From positions 18,015,089 to 18,079,088 of the forward strand of contig OX637405.1 in assembly GCA_951799425.1 (NCBI GenBank): DNA of 64,000 nt. Direction: 5' to 3'. The notes beneath the pieces were generated by a model, which was not told the origin of the DNA, did no database searches, and saw nothing but the letters and a program-made list of their open reading frames with translations. This DNA comes from Ilex aquifolium. Its lineage: Eukaryota; Streptophyta; Magnoliopsida; Aquifoliales; Aquifoliaceae. The translations under genes were made by a program, and so were the position numbers. This document shows positions 43,287 to 52,944 of this stretch, piece after piece (the first letter of the stretch is position 1; each line of letters begins with the position of its first letter).

Positions 43287-44960
43287 TTAACCAACCACAC
43301 AGTTATTAGTATAATGGCTCCATAGATTGTGCCATTTACAGTACATCTTGCTCTTCAACTCCACGGCTGATGGGATCTTATAACCAAACAACAACTTGAT
43401 AATGTCGTCCACTAACAAATGGTCAAAGATTTGATTAGCTTTTGATATGTCAAACTCATATTTTTGGTTCTTACCTTCGTTGGCTCCTTTATCAGCACTT
43501 GGCATAGCCTATGCCTAATTCTCCAAGGGCTTGGTTAAGGCTTTGCACATATGTGGCTGTTTGGCCACGATTTCTGCCATGTTCAACTCCAACTCCTAGT
43601 CTAGTTTGACCATGAATATTTTTGTGTTGGGATACCTATAGTATGTACCTTTAGACGTGTTCCTTTGGTCTAACTCCTCTCATAGGATTTGCTTGTATCG
43701 CGTAGCCCGCGTTGCGAATTCAAATAGGGTGTCATTGAACTCCATTCGCTTGAACTTCTTCTAGAGCTTAAAACTTAGACCATTTTTCACAATGCGCACA
43801 TACTCCATCTCGGGCAGTGCCAACCTACATCAGTTCCCGACATTCTTGAACCATGCGATGTATTGCTCTGCCATTTCCCCGGCTATCTAATACAACTTGG
43901 CCAAGTTGGCTATAGCTACCTCTAGCTCAGTATGGTAAAACTGAGCGTGGAACTATCCTCAAGTTACTGCCAGTTTAGCACATAATTGGGCAGCAAATCG
44001 ATATACCATCTAAAGGTCATTCCCGTCAGGGAATTGTCAAACAATCGTAACTTTAGAAATTCATTGGCCCCTACTTCTCTGCATTGCACAGTGAAACGAC
44101 CAATGTGCTCCACGGTCAACTGACCGCCTTCTCCAAAAAAAGTAACAAACAGTAGGAACTTGTATCCCCGAGGATACTCGTATTCCTTACCCACCCAATT
44201 AGGATATGTTTTTTCAATATGTCGGCCTAGTTGCTCGCCTTATACTAGGGCCGATGTGCTCTTGGATTAAATTCATCCATTTGGTATCTGTTCATGAGCA
44301 CCTAGGGCACTACCAGAAGAATGATTGTCGGTTACCTCTTTTGCCCCTCGAACTCAAGATTGGGGGTCACCTCCTCCTGAAAAATAGGGTTGTTATTTCG
44401 TCTATGGCCATTTTTGGCCTACTGCACCCTTTGTGGAGGCACATACAGGGGAAGCACTGGATGTGGTACTTCTACGGGCGTTGGACAGTTTAAACTTCAA
44501 ACTATTAATTAGCCGCTTCAATGCCTGCATGGTGCAACTAGATTCTTCTTCTCTAATCAAATCCCCTAGACCATTGATATACCCAGAGACGTCCTAAGAG
44601 ACTTCATGTGACAAAGCATTAATTGAGGCCTCCAGCTCTAATTTGGCCTCTTGATTCTCTTGCCCTCCATGGGGAGGAAACTCTTCTTGTAGGTTGGGGA
44701 TGCCAAACCTGCTTTCTTAAACAACCTTGTGCAATGGAGGCACTTCTGACAAGCCAATTTTGGCCTTCCCACGGGTGTTCACCATATGACTATTTGGTGT
44801 CCCACTAGGAGTGTCAAAACATATGTTTGGCGCATTTTTGGATTGCAGGCGTGCCAAAGTACGATTGGACTTAAGATCCAAACACTTACGATCTTACCTA
44901 TTCGAACTGGTATGAGGTTCTAAAAATCGTGACTGTTCAGGCGATTGTAGTGAGACGTAA
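43287..44960 (-). pseudogene. Decayed Ty3/gypsy gag
   Basis: Frame 43964-44194 reads TVEHIGRFTVQCREVGANEF and LKLRLFDNSLTGMTFRWY, and 43287-43505 reads YEFDISKANQIFDHLL and YCKWHNLWSHYTNNC, both characteristic of one plant gypsy gag type. Stops and frameshifts occur throughout. The lineage differs from the other elements in the window. No pol is present. Confidence 0.7.
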
Positions 44961-45678
44961 GGTTACCTCTGAGTTATTTTCTATGCCTTAGGATTCAAGG
45001 ACTTTAAATAATTTTCCAACTACTAGCATAATGGACTGAAACGTAAAAAACACCATTGGAATGCAAAGTAGCAAGTAGACTAGATTTAGAAGATGAAACA
45101 AGTACCGTACTTAGCATTAAAATGAAAGCAATAAAAGATCACCAAAGTGATGGGTTATAGGAAAAATAAAGTTACTCCGGAGCAAGAATAAGTGAATACA
45201 AGGTAACCTGACTCTGTGTAGAGTTTGTTGTGTTTGATCGTAAGCTTGACCTCTGTTATTTATATGAATGATCTTTAATCATCGAAGCCATCTTTTCGGG
45301 CCATGACTGTAATCATATCATTTTTCCTTGAGATGCATAGATGTGCGTTAAACCGTCTCCAACTGGTAGTTCATGATGTCATGTTTTCTCGTTTTTTGAT
45401 ATTTTTCGAGTCCGACTTTCCTAACTGCTCTGTCAATCGTAGACACTCACAAACTCTTTCATGACCGTTAGATCTCTTCCACATATCATCTTTTGATCTT
45501 ACTATTTTTAGGTGTAAACTGCTAGTGAACTAGTTCCCGATGTCAACATTTATATTTACCAATAATAATACGTGTAAGGAACATGTATTTTAGTTTTGGG
45601 GGTTCAAATCCTGTGTATAGAAATTGACACCAACTAGATGAACTATCTTTATACCTCTTAGTTTAAAATTTAAAATGT
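44961..45678. other. Possible LTR or leader of the decayed gypsy element, then intergenic DNA
   Basis: No coding region. A TATAAATA-like box on the minus strand near 45257 and the position upstream of gag suggest an LTR, but no ends, PBS or TSD could be fixed. A B-box-like GGTTCAAATCC at 45591-45601 has no A-box partner. The last bases ATACT (45679-45683) are the left target duplication of the Tat element. Confidence 0.3.
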
Positions 45679-45683
45679 ATACT

Positions 45684-46365
45684 TGATGGTGTAAATCTAT
45701 GCGTATGAGCTACGGAACAGGATTATTCTGTATGAACGATCTGTGTGGTGCTAAGTATAGTATTTGAGCTACAAGGCTCGAATTTAGTAATGCTAATTGA
45801 CGTTTTCGGAGAAGGAAGAAATAAGCAATAACACAAACGGGGTTATAGTGGTTCACCGGCCTGAGCTCGGCTAGTCCACTCTGCAATGGAGTCTCTAGCT
45901 CCTTTCTTTCTTATTGACCGAGTTGAATGTATTACAATTTTTGTATATCCCCCTTGGGGTTCTTCGTGGCTCCCCTTTTATAGCCTCATGCTTACCTCTA
46001 ATCCGAGATCCCTTCCTACAATGAAGGGATCTTCCCCTATCTTCCTCTCCAATTTCAGAGTTACCTAAACTCCCTATGGCTGGCTTCAAACGGTCTGTAC
46101 CCCGTGATCTTTGCCTTCTATCGTGGGATCCCCCTTAATGCTTGGAGAGGATTGAGGTGGGTTGAGAGTTTCGTGCCTTAGTTCTTGCTTCTTAGTTATT
46201 CTGTCGGTATCCGCTATTGTCTAGCTGCCTTCTTTTCTTCTTTGTTGTGATTTCATCTGTAGGGAGCTCTGGCTTTAGTCCTCTGAGCTACGAACCTTTC
46301 GCCTGACCTCCTGGGCTGAGCTCTATGTCTGAGTTCATACTTAGGATTTATTCTAGTCATCATCA
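45684..46365 (-). repeat. 3' LTR of the Tat-like element (682 bp)
   Basis: TGATGGTGTAAATCTATGCG to ...CTAGTCATCATCA. TATAAAAGGGGA on the minus strand at 45971-45982. Repeated GAGCTC-type and GAGCTACAAGGCTC motifs. It would also lie upstream of the antisense gene and could supply an outward promoter. Confidence 0.93.
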
Positions 46366-46386
46366 GTTGCCCCCCAGCCCTTGGCT
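46366..46386 (-). other. Polypurine tract of the Tat-like element
   Basis: Minus strand GGGCTGGGGGGCAAC directly before the 3' LTR start. Confidence 0.8.
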
Positions 46387-47025
46387 CAAGCGAGCTTGGG
46401 CAGGGGCTGAGCTGTTTTAAACCGAGCTAAAAATCTGCTCGTGACTGGCCTTAGCTTGTATAAGGGCATTGCCTTTTTGACGGTTTTTTGACAATCATGG
46501 TCTCCTCGATTCCCGCGCATGTTCTAGCCCACGTCCTCTCAAGCCATAAATGTCCAAACGGTCATCAAAACCCTCATTCTCACTCTGTTCATCTTCTTCA
46601 TTGCTCTTCGTCTTCATTCTTGTGATTTCAGGCCATTAGTTTGAAATTTCCTGATTTCTCGTTTGAAATTGAATTCCCAGTTCTCGTCTTGAAGACTCGC
46701 AGTGCCTCTTCCCTTCGATATTGCTCCAGGCTTCTGTTCGCCGCTATTCCTGAGTTTAGGTACGTCATTTGCCCCTTTCACTTCCTCCTTTGCTCTGGAT
46801 CCCTCGAATTCGAGGTGGTCGCTACATTTTTGGGCTTTTCGGTTCTTTTACTTTTGGAATCGTGATCATTGCCTAACCCCACTTCCCCACTTCGTGGATT
46901 GGAGTTCTATAGTTCATATCCTTGCCATTGGGAGTTACTGTGTCGACCCCAGGGTCATTAGAGAGTGCCTGACCAGTGCCCCTTCCCTTTATCGCTCTTT
47001 TAATCTTCATTTTTCTCTTCCTACC

Positions 47026-49632
47026 ATGTCAGCCTCTTCTGGAGCCACTCGCTCCTCTGTTTCACTCTTAGGAGATAGGTCAGCCGAGGAAGAGACCGAA
47101 TTAGGGGAAGTAGGTGACGAGATAGACAATTTCCCTGGGGTTGATGTCACTGATTCCGAGGTCAACACCGAGGAGCTCCCCTCAACATCTTCCCCCCTGC
47201 CCCCTAAGACAAACAAAGGCAAGGGCAAGGTCAGTGGAGTTGGGATTTCTGATGTCTCAACGTACTTAGGAGCTGCCTATAAGCTAGCTGAGCAAGTGGA
47301 CCTTAGCAAGCTCAATCCTTTTTTGTTAAACGTTTTGCGTACTCGCTATAGGTTCCCTACTGGCGTTGAGCTCTTGAGCCCAGATAATTTTACCCCCTTC
47401 GTTGCCCAGGTTAACAAGAGGGTCTGTTTTTTTGAGGCCGCCTTCGATAATGGCCTTCGTTTTCCTATACATCCCTTTTTCAAGACCATTTTGCAGTACT
47501 TCAACGTGTGCCCCTCTCAACTTTCTCCTAATTTATGGGGTGTCTTAGTGGGTCTTCTGGTTATTTTCAAAGATTTAGACCTCGGGGTCCCTACCCTTCC
47601 TCTATTCCTAGAGTTCTTCAATGTTAAACCGACCTCTCAGGAAGGCTTCTTGTATGCCTCTAAGCGTGCCAATGTTAGGCAGCTTATTTCTAACATTCCG
47701 ACCTCCCACAAACATTGGAAGGAACATTTCTTTTTTGTCGGGGGCACCGGCTGGGAATACAACCCTGCTGACAGGTCGGACACTCTTGGTATTCCCAAGG
47801 CCTGGACTCGTCCGGACAACTTGGGTGAGTCCTTAATTGGGTTAGTTGCGTGCTTCGTTTCGAGGGCCATGAGCTCCTAACTCTGCTCTGCCTTTGTGTT
47901 TTCTAGGTACTCGCCACAAGCTCAGCACTGAGGAACAAGAGGCGAGGGAGATATTGGCAAAGTGCACCCCCAGGAGGTATTCCGAGCTTATTCTGCCTTG
48001 GGTTTTGGTGGACAGAGGGTTCAGCCTTCCTGAGGTAGAGATTGAGGCTCCGCTTCCAATTTCTGTTGTCAGACCTGAAGGAGCTGCTGGTAACCCCCCT
48101 TTCCTAAGGGTTTCTTTATCTTACTTTTTATTTCTTTTTGTCTAACTGTTTTAGCTCAGATTATCCAGGATCTTCCACTATGAAGCTTAACCCCGAGGAA
48201 ATCCAGGCCAAGTTGAACAAGTTGTCAAAAAGTGGGAGAGGCAGCAAGAGGAAGGCTCAGGTCGGTTTCTGGGAGTAGCTCTGCTCCTCAAACCAAAGTT
48301 CAGAAAGTGGGGGAACCAACTTCTTCCTCAGCTGTCAAAGATCTGGTTCCTCCACCTAGCTCGTCTGAGATTGTGAAGACCCCTCCTTCTCCAAAAACCC
48401 AGCCTATCTCAGCGGGAGGTCAGACTTCTCCTTCCTCGTCAGAGATTGAGAAGGCTTTGGAAGTGATCCCGCGTGTCCGACCTGGTAGTTTCAGATATAG
48501 CTCTTCAGGGAAGGTCATTGAGACAACTCTGGTGGGTTCTGAGAGCAAGAAGGGGACGCTACCCGACGTGAAGGAAGATGAAGATTCCTTTTTTAGAAAC
48601 ATGGAGCTCGCCGCATGGGCTGTTTCCTCTATTCTTCTTGAGTCTGACGTCCAGAGGGCTGCCACTATGGAGCTTGAAGAGTCCATCGCATCAGCTCTTC
48701 AGGGAGCAGCTACTGTAAGTCTTGATATTCTTAGGCATCTGTTTAACCTTATGTCATAGCTGTTTACTGCTTACTTTTTTTTTTTCTTTTCTGTGCCTCT
48801 TTAGATGGCCATCCATGTAAAGGGCCTGCTGAGGAGAGTTCGGTCTTCCGAGTCTTCTGTTAAAGTTCTGAAGGCGTACGAGCTCAAGGTTGCGGAGCAG
48901 TCTTTTGAGAATGAGGATCTCAAAAACCAAGTGAAGGACCTAACTGAACAGCTGGAGAAGCAATCCTCTGATCTCAAGGGCTTCAAAGCAGCCAAGCTCA
49001 AGGCTGAGGAGGGAGAAAAGAAGGCTCGTGACGAGCTAAGGATTGTGGGGGAGGAGCTGAAGCATAAAACTGAGCTCTGGGCTAAGGCTAATCAGGATGC
49101 TTTTGACGCCCGCAACTCTCTTGAGTTCACAAAGAGAGAATATGACACCATTTGCGAGGCGAATGGGATTCTTCATAAGGAGCTCAAGGAGAAGAGTGAT
49201 TTAATTGCCGAGCTGACTGATGAAGCCACCACCCAATGGGCCTCTGGGTGGCTTGCTTTTCAGCGTAAAGCTTCGAAGATCTTTCCCGATCTGGATTTTA
49301 ATTTACCTATCCCAACAGAGGGGGAATTGGAAACCGACTCTGATGGTGAGGAAGACAACTCAGCTCTTCTCCCTGAAGCCTCAGTCCAAGATGTACCTGC
49401 TCCTCCAATGATTGCTCGTGCTGCGTCCTTCTCTGTTGATCTGGTGTCCGAAGCCCTTGAGCAAGGATCATTACTAGACAGGGCGGAGGCTCCTGGGATC
49501 AACATTCCTGAGAATTTTACTCCTCCAGCTTCTGGGTCCTTGCCTTCTGAGCTGTCGGGCTCTACTTCTCCTGCTGAGGCTGCATCCGCCGAGCTGCAAG
49601 ATCTTCTGTCCACTCCCCCTCCAGAAACTTAG
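47026..49632 (+). CDS. Antisense extra gene of the Tat-like element (transposase_28-like N-terminus, coiled-coil C-terminus)
   Basis: Opposite strand to the element. Proposed exons 47026-47824, 47907-48089, 48160-48714 and 48805-49632, with GT-AG introns of 82, 70 and 90 nt that preserve frame; poly(A) signal AATAAA at 49663-49668. The N-terminus has an acidic start (VGDEIDNFPGVD) and a globular domain (FFEAAFDNGLRFPIHPFFKT, then LLVIFKDLDLG) resembling the 'putative gypsy type transposon' domain (PF04195). The C-terminal exon is a long coiled coil (KAYELKVAEQSFENEDLKNQ) plus an acidic Pro/Ser tail. One apparent frameshift lies in exon 3 near 48250-48270 (KRKAQ frame to SGSSSAPQ frame). An upstream 5' UTR intron with donor near 46760 is possible; the frame is also open from 46702. 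Role in the element unknown. Confidence 0.7.
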
Positions 49633-49662
49633 GATTTTTCAGTTGTAATCTCTCTTCTTTGT

Positions 49663-49668
49663 AATAAA
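49663..49668 (+). terminator. Poly(A) signal of the antisense gene
   Basis: AATAAA 30 bases after the TAG of the last exon, followed by a T-rich stretch. Confidence 0.6.
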
Positions 49669-49990
49669 ATTTTTTTGAGATGCAACTTTGCCTTGGGCTA
49701 GGACTTGTTTTACTTTGCAATCTTCATCTGTTTTTCCTTTGCTGGCTTAGCACATATATACCTTCGAATTTCGATTTCGAACTGTACTTTTACTTGTTTT
49801 GCTTTATATGCGTTCTGCTTTATATACTCCCCTTCCCCCTTAGCTTTGAGGGGTGCTGTGCACTTCTTGAAGCAAAATTACTAGGTTTGAAGAGTATATG
49901 AGACTTGGTGTTATGCTCAATGGCTTCCCCTGAGCTGTTGAGCTCGGTAGTTTGTATCTCAGGGATCCCTTCTCTTTTCTTCTTTATTTT

Positions 49991-50746
49991 GAGCCACACA
50001 GCTTGATATTGTGAACTGGCGAGTTCCTTCTGAGCTACATGGCTCGTTTTCGTGAACTTAATAGTTCTTACTGAGCTTCATGGCTCAAGTTTGTGAACTT
50101 AAAAGTTCTTACTGAGCTTCATGGCTCATTCTTGTGGACTTAAAAGTTCTCACTAAGCTTCATGGTTCGTTTTTGTGAACTTGATAGTTCTTACTGAGCT
50201 TCATGGCTCAAGTTTGTGAACTTAAAAGTTCTTACTGAGCTTCATGGCTCATTCTTGTGGACTTAAAAGTTCTCACTGAGCTTCATGGCTCGTTTTTGTG
50301 AACTTGATAGTTCTTACTGAGCTTCAGGGCTCGTTGTTGTGAACTTGAAAGTTCTTACTGAGCTTCAGGGTTCGTTTTTGTGAACTAGAAAGTTCTTACT
50401 GAGCTTCAGGGCTCGTTTTTGTGAACTTGAAGGTTCTTACTGAGCTTCAGGGCTCGTTTTTGTGAACTTGACAGTTCTTACTGAGCTACTTGGCTCTTTT
50501 TTGTGAACTTGAAGGTTCTTACTGAGCTTCAGGGCTCGTTTTTGTGAACTTGAAGGTTCTTACTGAGCTTCAGGGCTCGTTTTTGTGAACTTGACAGTTC
50601 TTACTGAGCTACTTGACTCTTTTTTGTGAACTTGAAAGTTCTTACTGAGCTTCAGGGCTCGTTTTTGTGAACTTGAAGGTTCTTACTGAGCTTCAGGGCT
50701 CGTTTTTGTGAACTTGACAGTTCTTACTGAGCTACTTGGCTCTTTT
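49991..50746. repeat. 41-bp minisatellite, 18 full copies
   Basis: Every unit starts GAGCTTCAGGGCTC (or GAGCTACTTGGCTC) and continues with GTGAACTTGAAGGTTC and TTACT. Two higher-order blocks of three units (123 bp) are visible: 50073-50318 and 50401-50746. Each unit has two interrupted palindromes (GAGC-N6-GCTC and GAAC-N6-GTTC) whose starts are 22 bases apart. It lies between pol and the antisense gene, in the element's 3' region, a known source of satellites in Tat/Ogre elements. Confidence 0.95.
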
Positions 50747-50811
50747 AATAGACCCTTGGTGAAACAAATTTCATTGTTTTATTGATAAAAATTCTCTTAC
50801 AAAAAGAGGAC

Positions 50812-52809
50812 TTACTGAAAAAATCTTTTGAGATGCTCTGCGTTCCAAGAATGAGGTAATATCTTTCCCTCCTCTGTTTGTAATTCGTAGTTTCCGGATC
50901 TGATCACCCTCGAGACGATATAAGGACCCTCCCAATTTGGTCCCAGCTTCCCATGAGTGGGATCCTTCCTGGCCGGCAAGAGCTTCCTGAGGACCAGATC
51001 TCCCACTTTGAAACTTCGGTGTTTGACTTTCCTGTCATAGTACCTTGCAGCCTTCCTCTGGTAAGCCTTAATGCGACGCAGAGCTGTTTCTCTTTTTTCT
51101 TCCAAGAGGTCCAAGTTTAACATAAGAGACTCATCATTGTGCTGAGACTCTGCAAATTCGGCCCTAGGGGATGGGATTCCAATTTCTACCGGTGCTACTG
51201 CCTCTGTTCCAAAAGCTAGGGCGAATGGAGTCTCCTGAGTCGCTGACCTTGCTGTCGTTCTATAGGCCCATAGTACTTCAGGGATATGCTCCACCCATTT
51301 TCCTTTTAAGGCTTCAAGCTTGGTCTTCAGAGCTGCTTTGATGGTTCTGATGGTGACTTCTGCCTGTCCGTTGGATTGTGGATGGGCTGGGGCCGAAAAG
51401 TAATTCTTTATTCCCAGATCAGCACAGAACTTCTTGAATTTGGGATTATCGAACTGTTTTCCATTGTCGGAAACGATTGCCTTGGGAATTCCAAACCTGC
51501 AAATTATTGATTTCCACGCAAAGTTTTGAACCTTTTGTTCCGTTATTGAGGCCAGGGGCTCCACTTCAGCCCATTTGGTGAAGTAATCCACCCCAACAAT
51601 AGCGAACTTACACTGTCCCATGCCGGTAGGCAGAGGTCCTAGGATGTCCAAACCCCACTGCTGGAAAGGCCAAGGGCTTACTACTGCAGTTAAGAGCTCT
51701 GACGGGCAATGAGGGATATTGGCATGCATTTGGCAAATGGTGCATTTTCTGACCAAGTCGACCACATCTTTGAGTATGGTAGGCCAATAGTAGCCTTGCC
51801 TTAATACTTTCCCTGCTAGAGCTTGAGCTCCAATATTGTTGCCGCAAATTCCCTCATGAACATCTCTAAGTATGTAATTGGCGTCTTCATCTCCCACGCA
51901 TTTAAGAATTGAAGCTGAAAAACCTAGTTTGTATAGGTCTCCCTGCAAAACAGAAAACCTGGCTGACCTGGTCCTTAGTTTCGCTGCTTCTTTGGGATCT
52001 GTTGGCAGAGTCCCATTCTGTAGGTACCCCATGATGGGGTCCATCCAGCTTGGTTGACCCTCCACGAGCAGTATTTCCCCATCTTTGACGCATACGGATG
52101 GCTCCGTTAGGTGTTCCACTGGAATCAGCCTGTCTAAGCTTTCCTGCGAAGCCGTTGCCAATCTAGCTAAGGCGTCAGCTCGGGAGTTTTCGGCTCTGGG
52201 GATATGTCTGACTTTAACCCGCACAAATTTTCTCATTAATTCTTGCACCTTCCTGAGGTAGAGGACCATTTTCTCCCCTCTTGCCTCGTAAGACTCTTCT
52301 ATTTGCTTTACTATGAGTTGTGAGTCACTGCAGATCTCCAATTGCTCCGCCTCCATTGAGTGAGCGAGATTGAGCTCGGCGATGACAACCTCATACTCAG
52401 CCTCATTATTTAAAGCCTTAAATCCAAACCTGAGTGCATACTCGACATCTATCCCATCCGGAGAGGTTAGAATCAAGTCTGCGCCACTTCCTTGAGCGTT
52501 GGCGGCTCCATCTACCGAAAGCTTCCATGTAAGGAGGTCTGTCACTAACTGTGTGGCTTCCGGGGGTGCTGTCGTTGTGAATTCTGCGATGAAATCTGCT
52601 AGAATTTGCCCCTTGATTGCAGTCCTCGGCTTGTACCCGATATCAAACTCACTGAGCTCTATAGCCCACTTAACCAGCCTTCCAGAGGACTCTGGCTTGT
52701 GCAACACTTGTTTCATCGGCTGATCTGTCGGTACCTCAATAGTATGAGCCTGAAAGTAGGGCCTAAGTCTTCTGGCAGCGGTGACTAAGGCTAAGACGAG
52801 TTTTTCCAT
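50812..52809 (-). CDS. Tat-like pol C-terminal part: RNase H end, second RNase H, integrase
   Basis: 665 codons. It begins with the end of the usual RNase H (LVKWAIELSEFDIGYKPRTA, then ILADFIAEF). Next is a second, archaeal-type RNase H (LSVDGAANAQGSGADLI, LNNEAEYEVVIAELNLA, ICSDSQLIVKQI, ENSRADALARLA). Integrase has the zinc-binding region (GQGYYWPT-like, CTICQMHA), catalytic residues in WGLDILGPL, VSDNGKQFD and NGQAEVTIRTIK, and a GPY-like C-terminus (GPNWEGPYIVSRVI). No chromodomain. The second RNase H is the hallmark of Tat. This segment is intact, but is cut from RT by a TGA at 52945-52947 in the same frame. Confidence 0.92.
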   Translation of the reverse strand: MEKLVLALVTAARRLRPYFQAHTIEVPTDQPMKQVLHKPESSGRLVKWAIELSEFDIGYKPRTAIKGQILADFIAEFTTTAPPEATQLVTDLLTWKLSVDGAANAQGSGADLILTSPDGIDVEYALRFGFKALNNEAEYEVVIAELNLAHSMEAEQLEICSDSQLIVKQIEESYEARGEKMVLYLRKVQELMRKFVRVKVRHIPRAENSRADALARLATASQESLDRLIPVEHLTEPSVCVKDGEILLVEGQPSWMDPIMGYLQNGTLPTDPKEAAKLRTRSARFSVLQGDLYKLGFSASILKCVGDEDANYILRDVHEGICGNNIGAQALAGKVLRQGYYWPTILKDVVDLVRKCTICQMHANIPHCPSELLTAVVSPWPFQQWGLDILGPLPTGMGQCKFAIVGVDYFTKWAEVEPLASITEQKVQNFAWKSIICRFGIPKAIVSDNGKQFDNPKFKKFCADLGIKNYFSAPAHPQSNGQAEVTIRTIKAALKTKLEALKGKWVEHIPEVLWAYRTTARSATQETPFALAFGTEAVAPVEIGIPSPRAEFAESQHNDESLMLNLDLLEEKRETALRRIKAYQRKAARYYDRKVKHRSFKVGDLVLRKLLPARKDPTHGKLGPNWEGPYIVSRVIRSGNYELQTEEGKILPHSWNAEHLKRFFQ

Positions 52810-52944
52810 TTTGGGGTATCTTTCCTCTGCCCCCCTCAGAGCTCTGCTGCAGTAATATACTGGCTGCTGAGCTCTGTCTTGCTCCCTTACTAGCGCTGCA
52901 CTGGTTGAAAAGTTCGAGACAGCCAGATAAAGTGTGAGTACCTC

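Noticed and set aside
45591-45601. B-box-like GGTTCAAATCC suggesting a tRNA gene or SINE
   Set aside because: No A-box, no cloverleaf and no poly(A) tail or TSD found.
46702-47025. Extended N-terminus of the antisense gene starting at 46702
   Set aside because: That start is GTG, and the region aligns with 5' UTR-like sequence of the second element containing a possible intron donor. ATG 47026 is preferred, with uncertainty.
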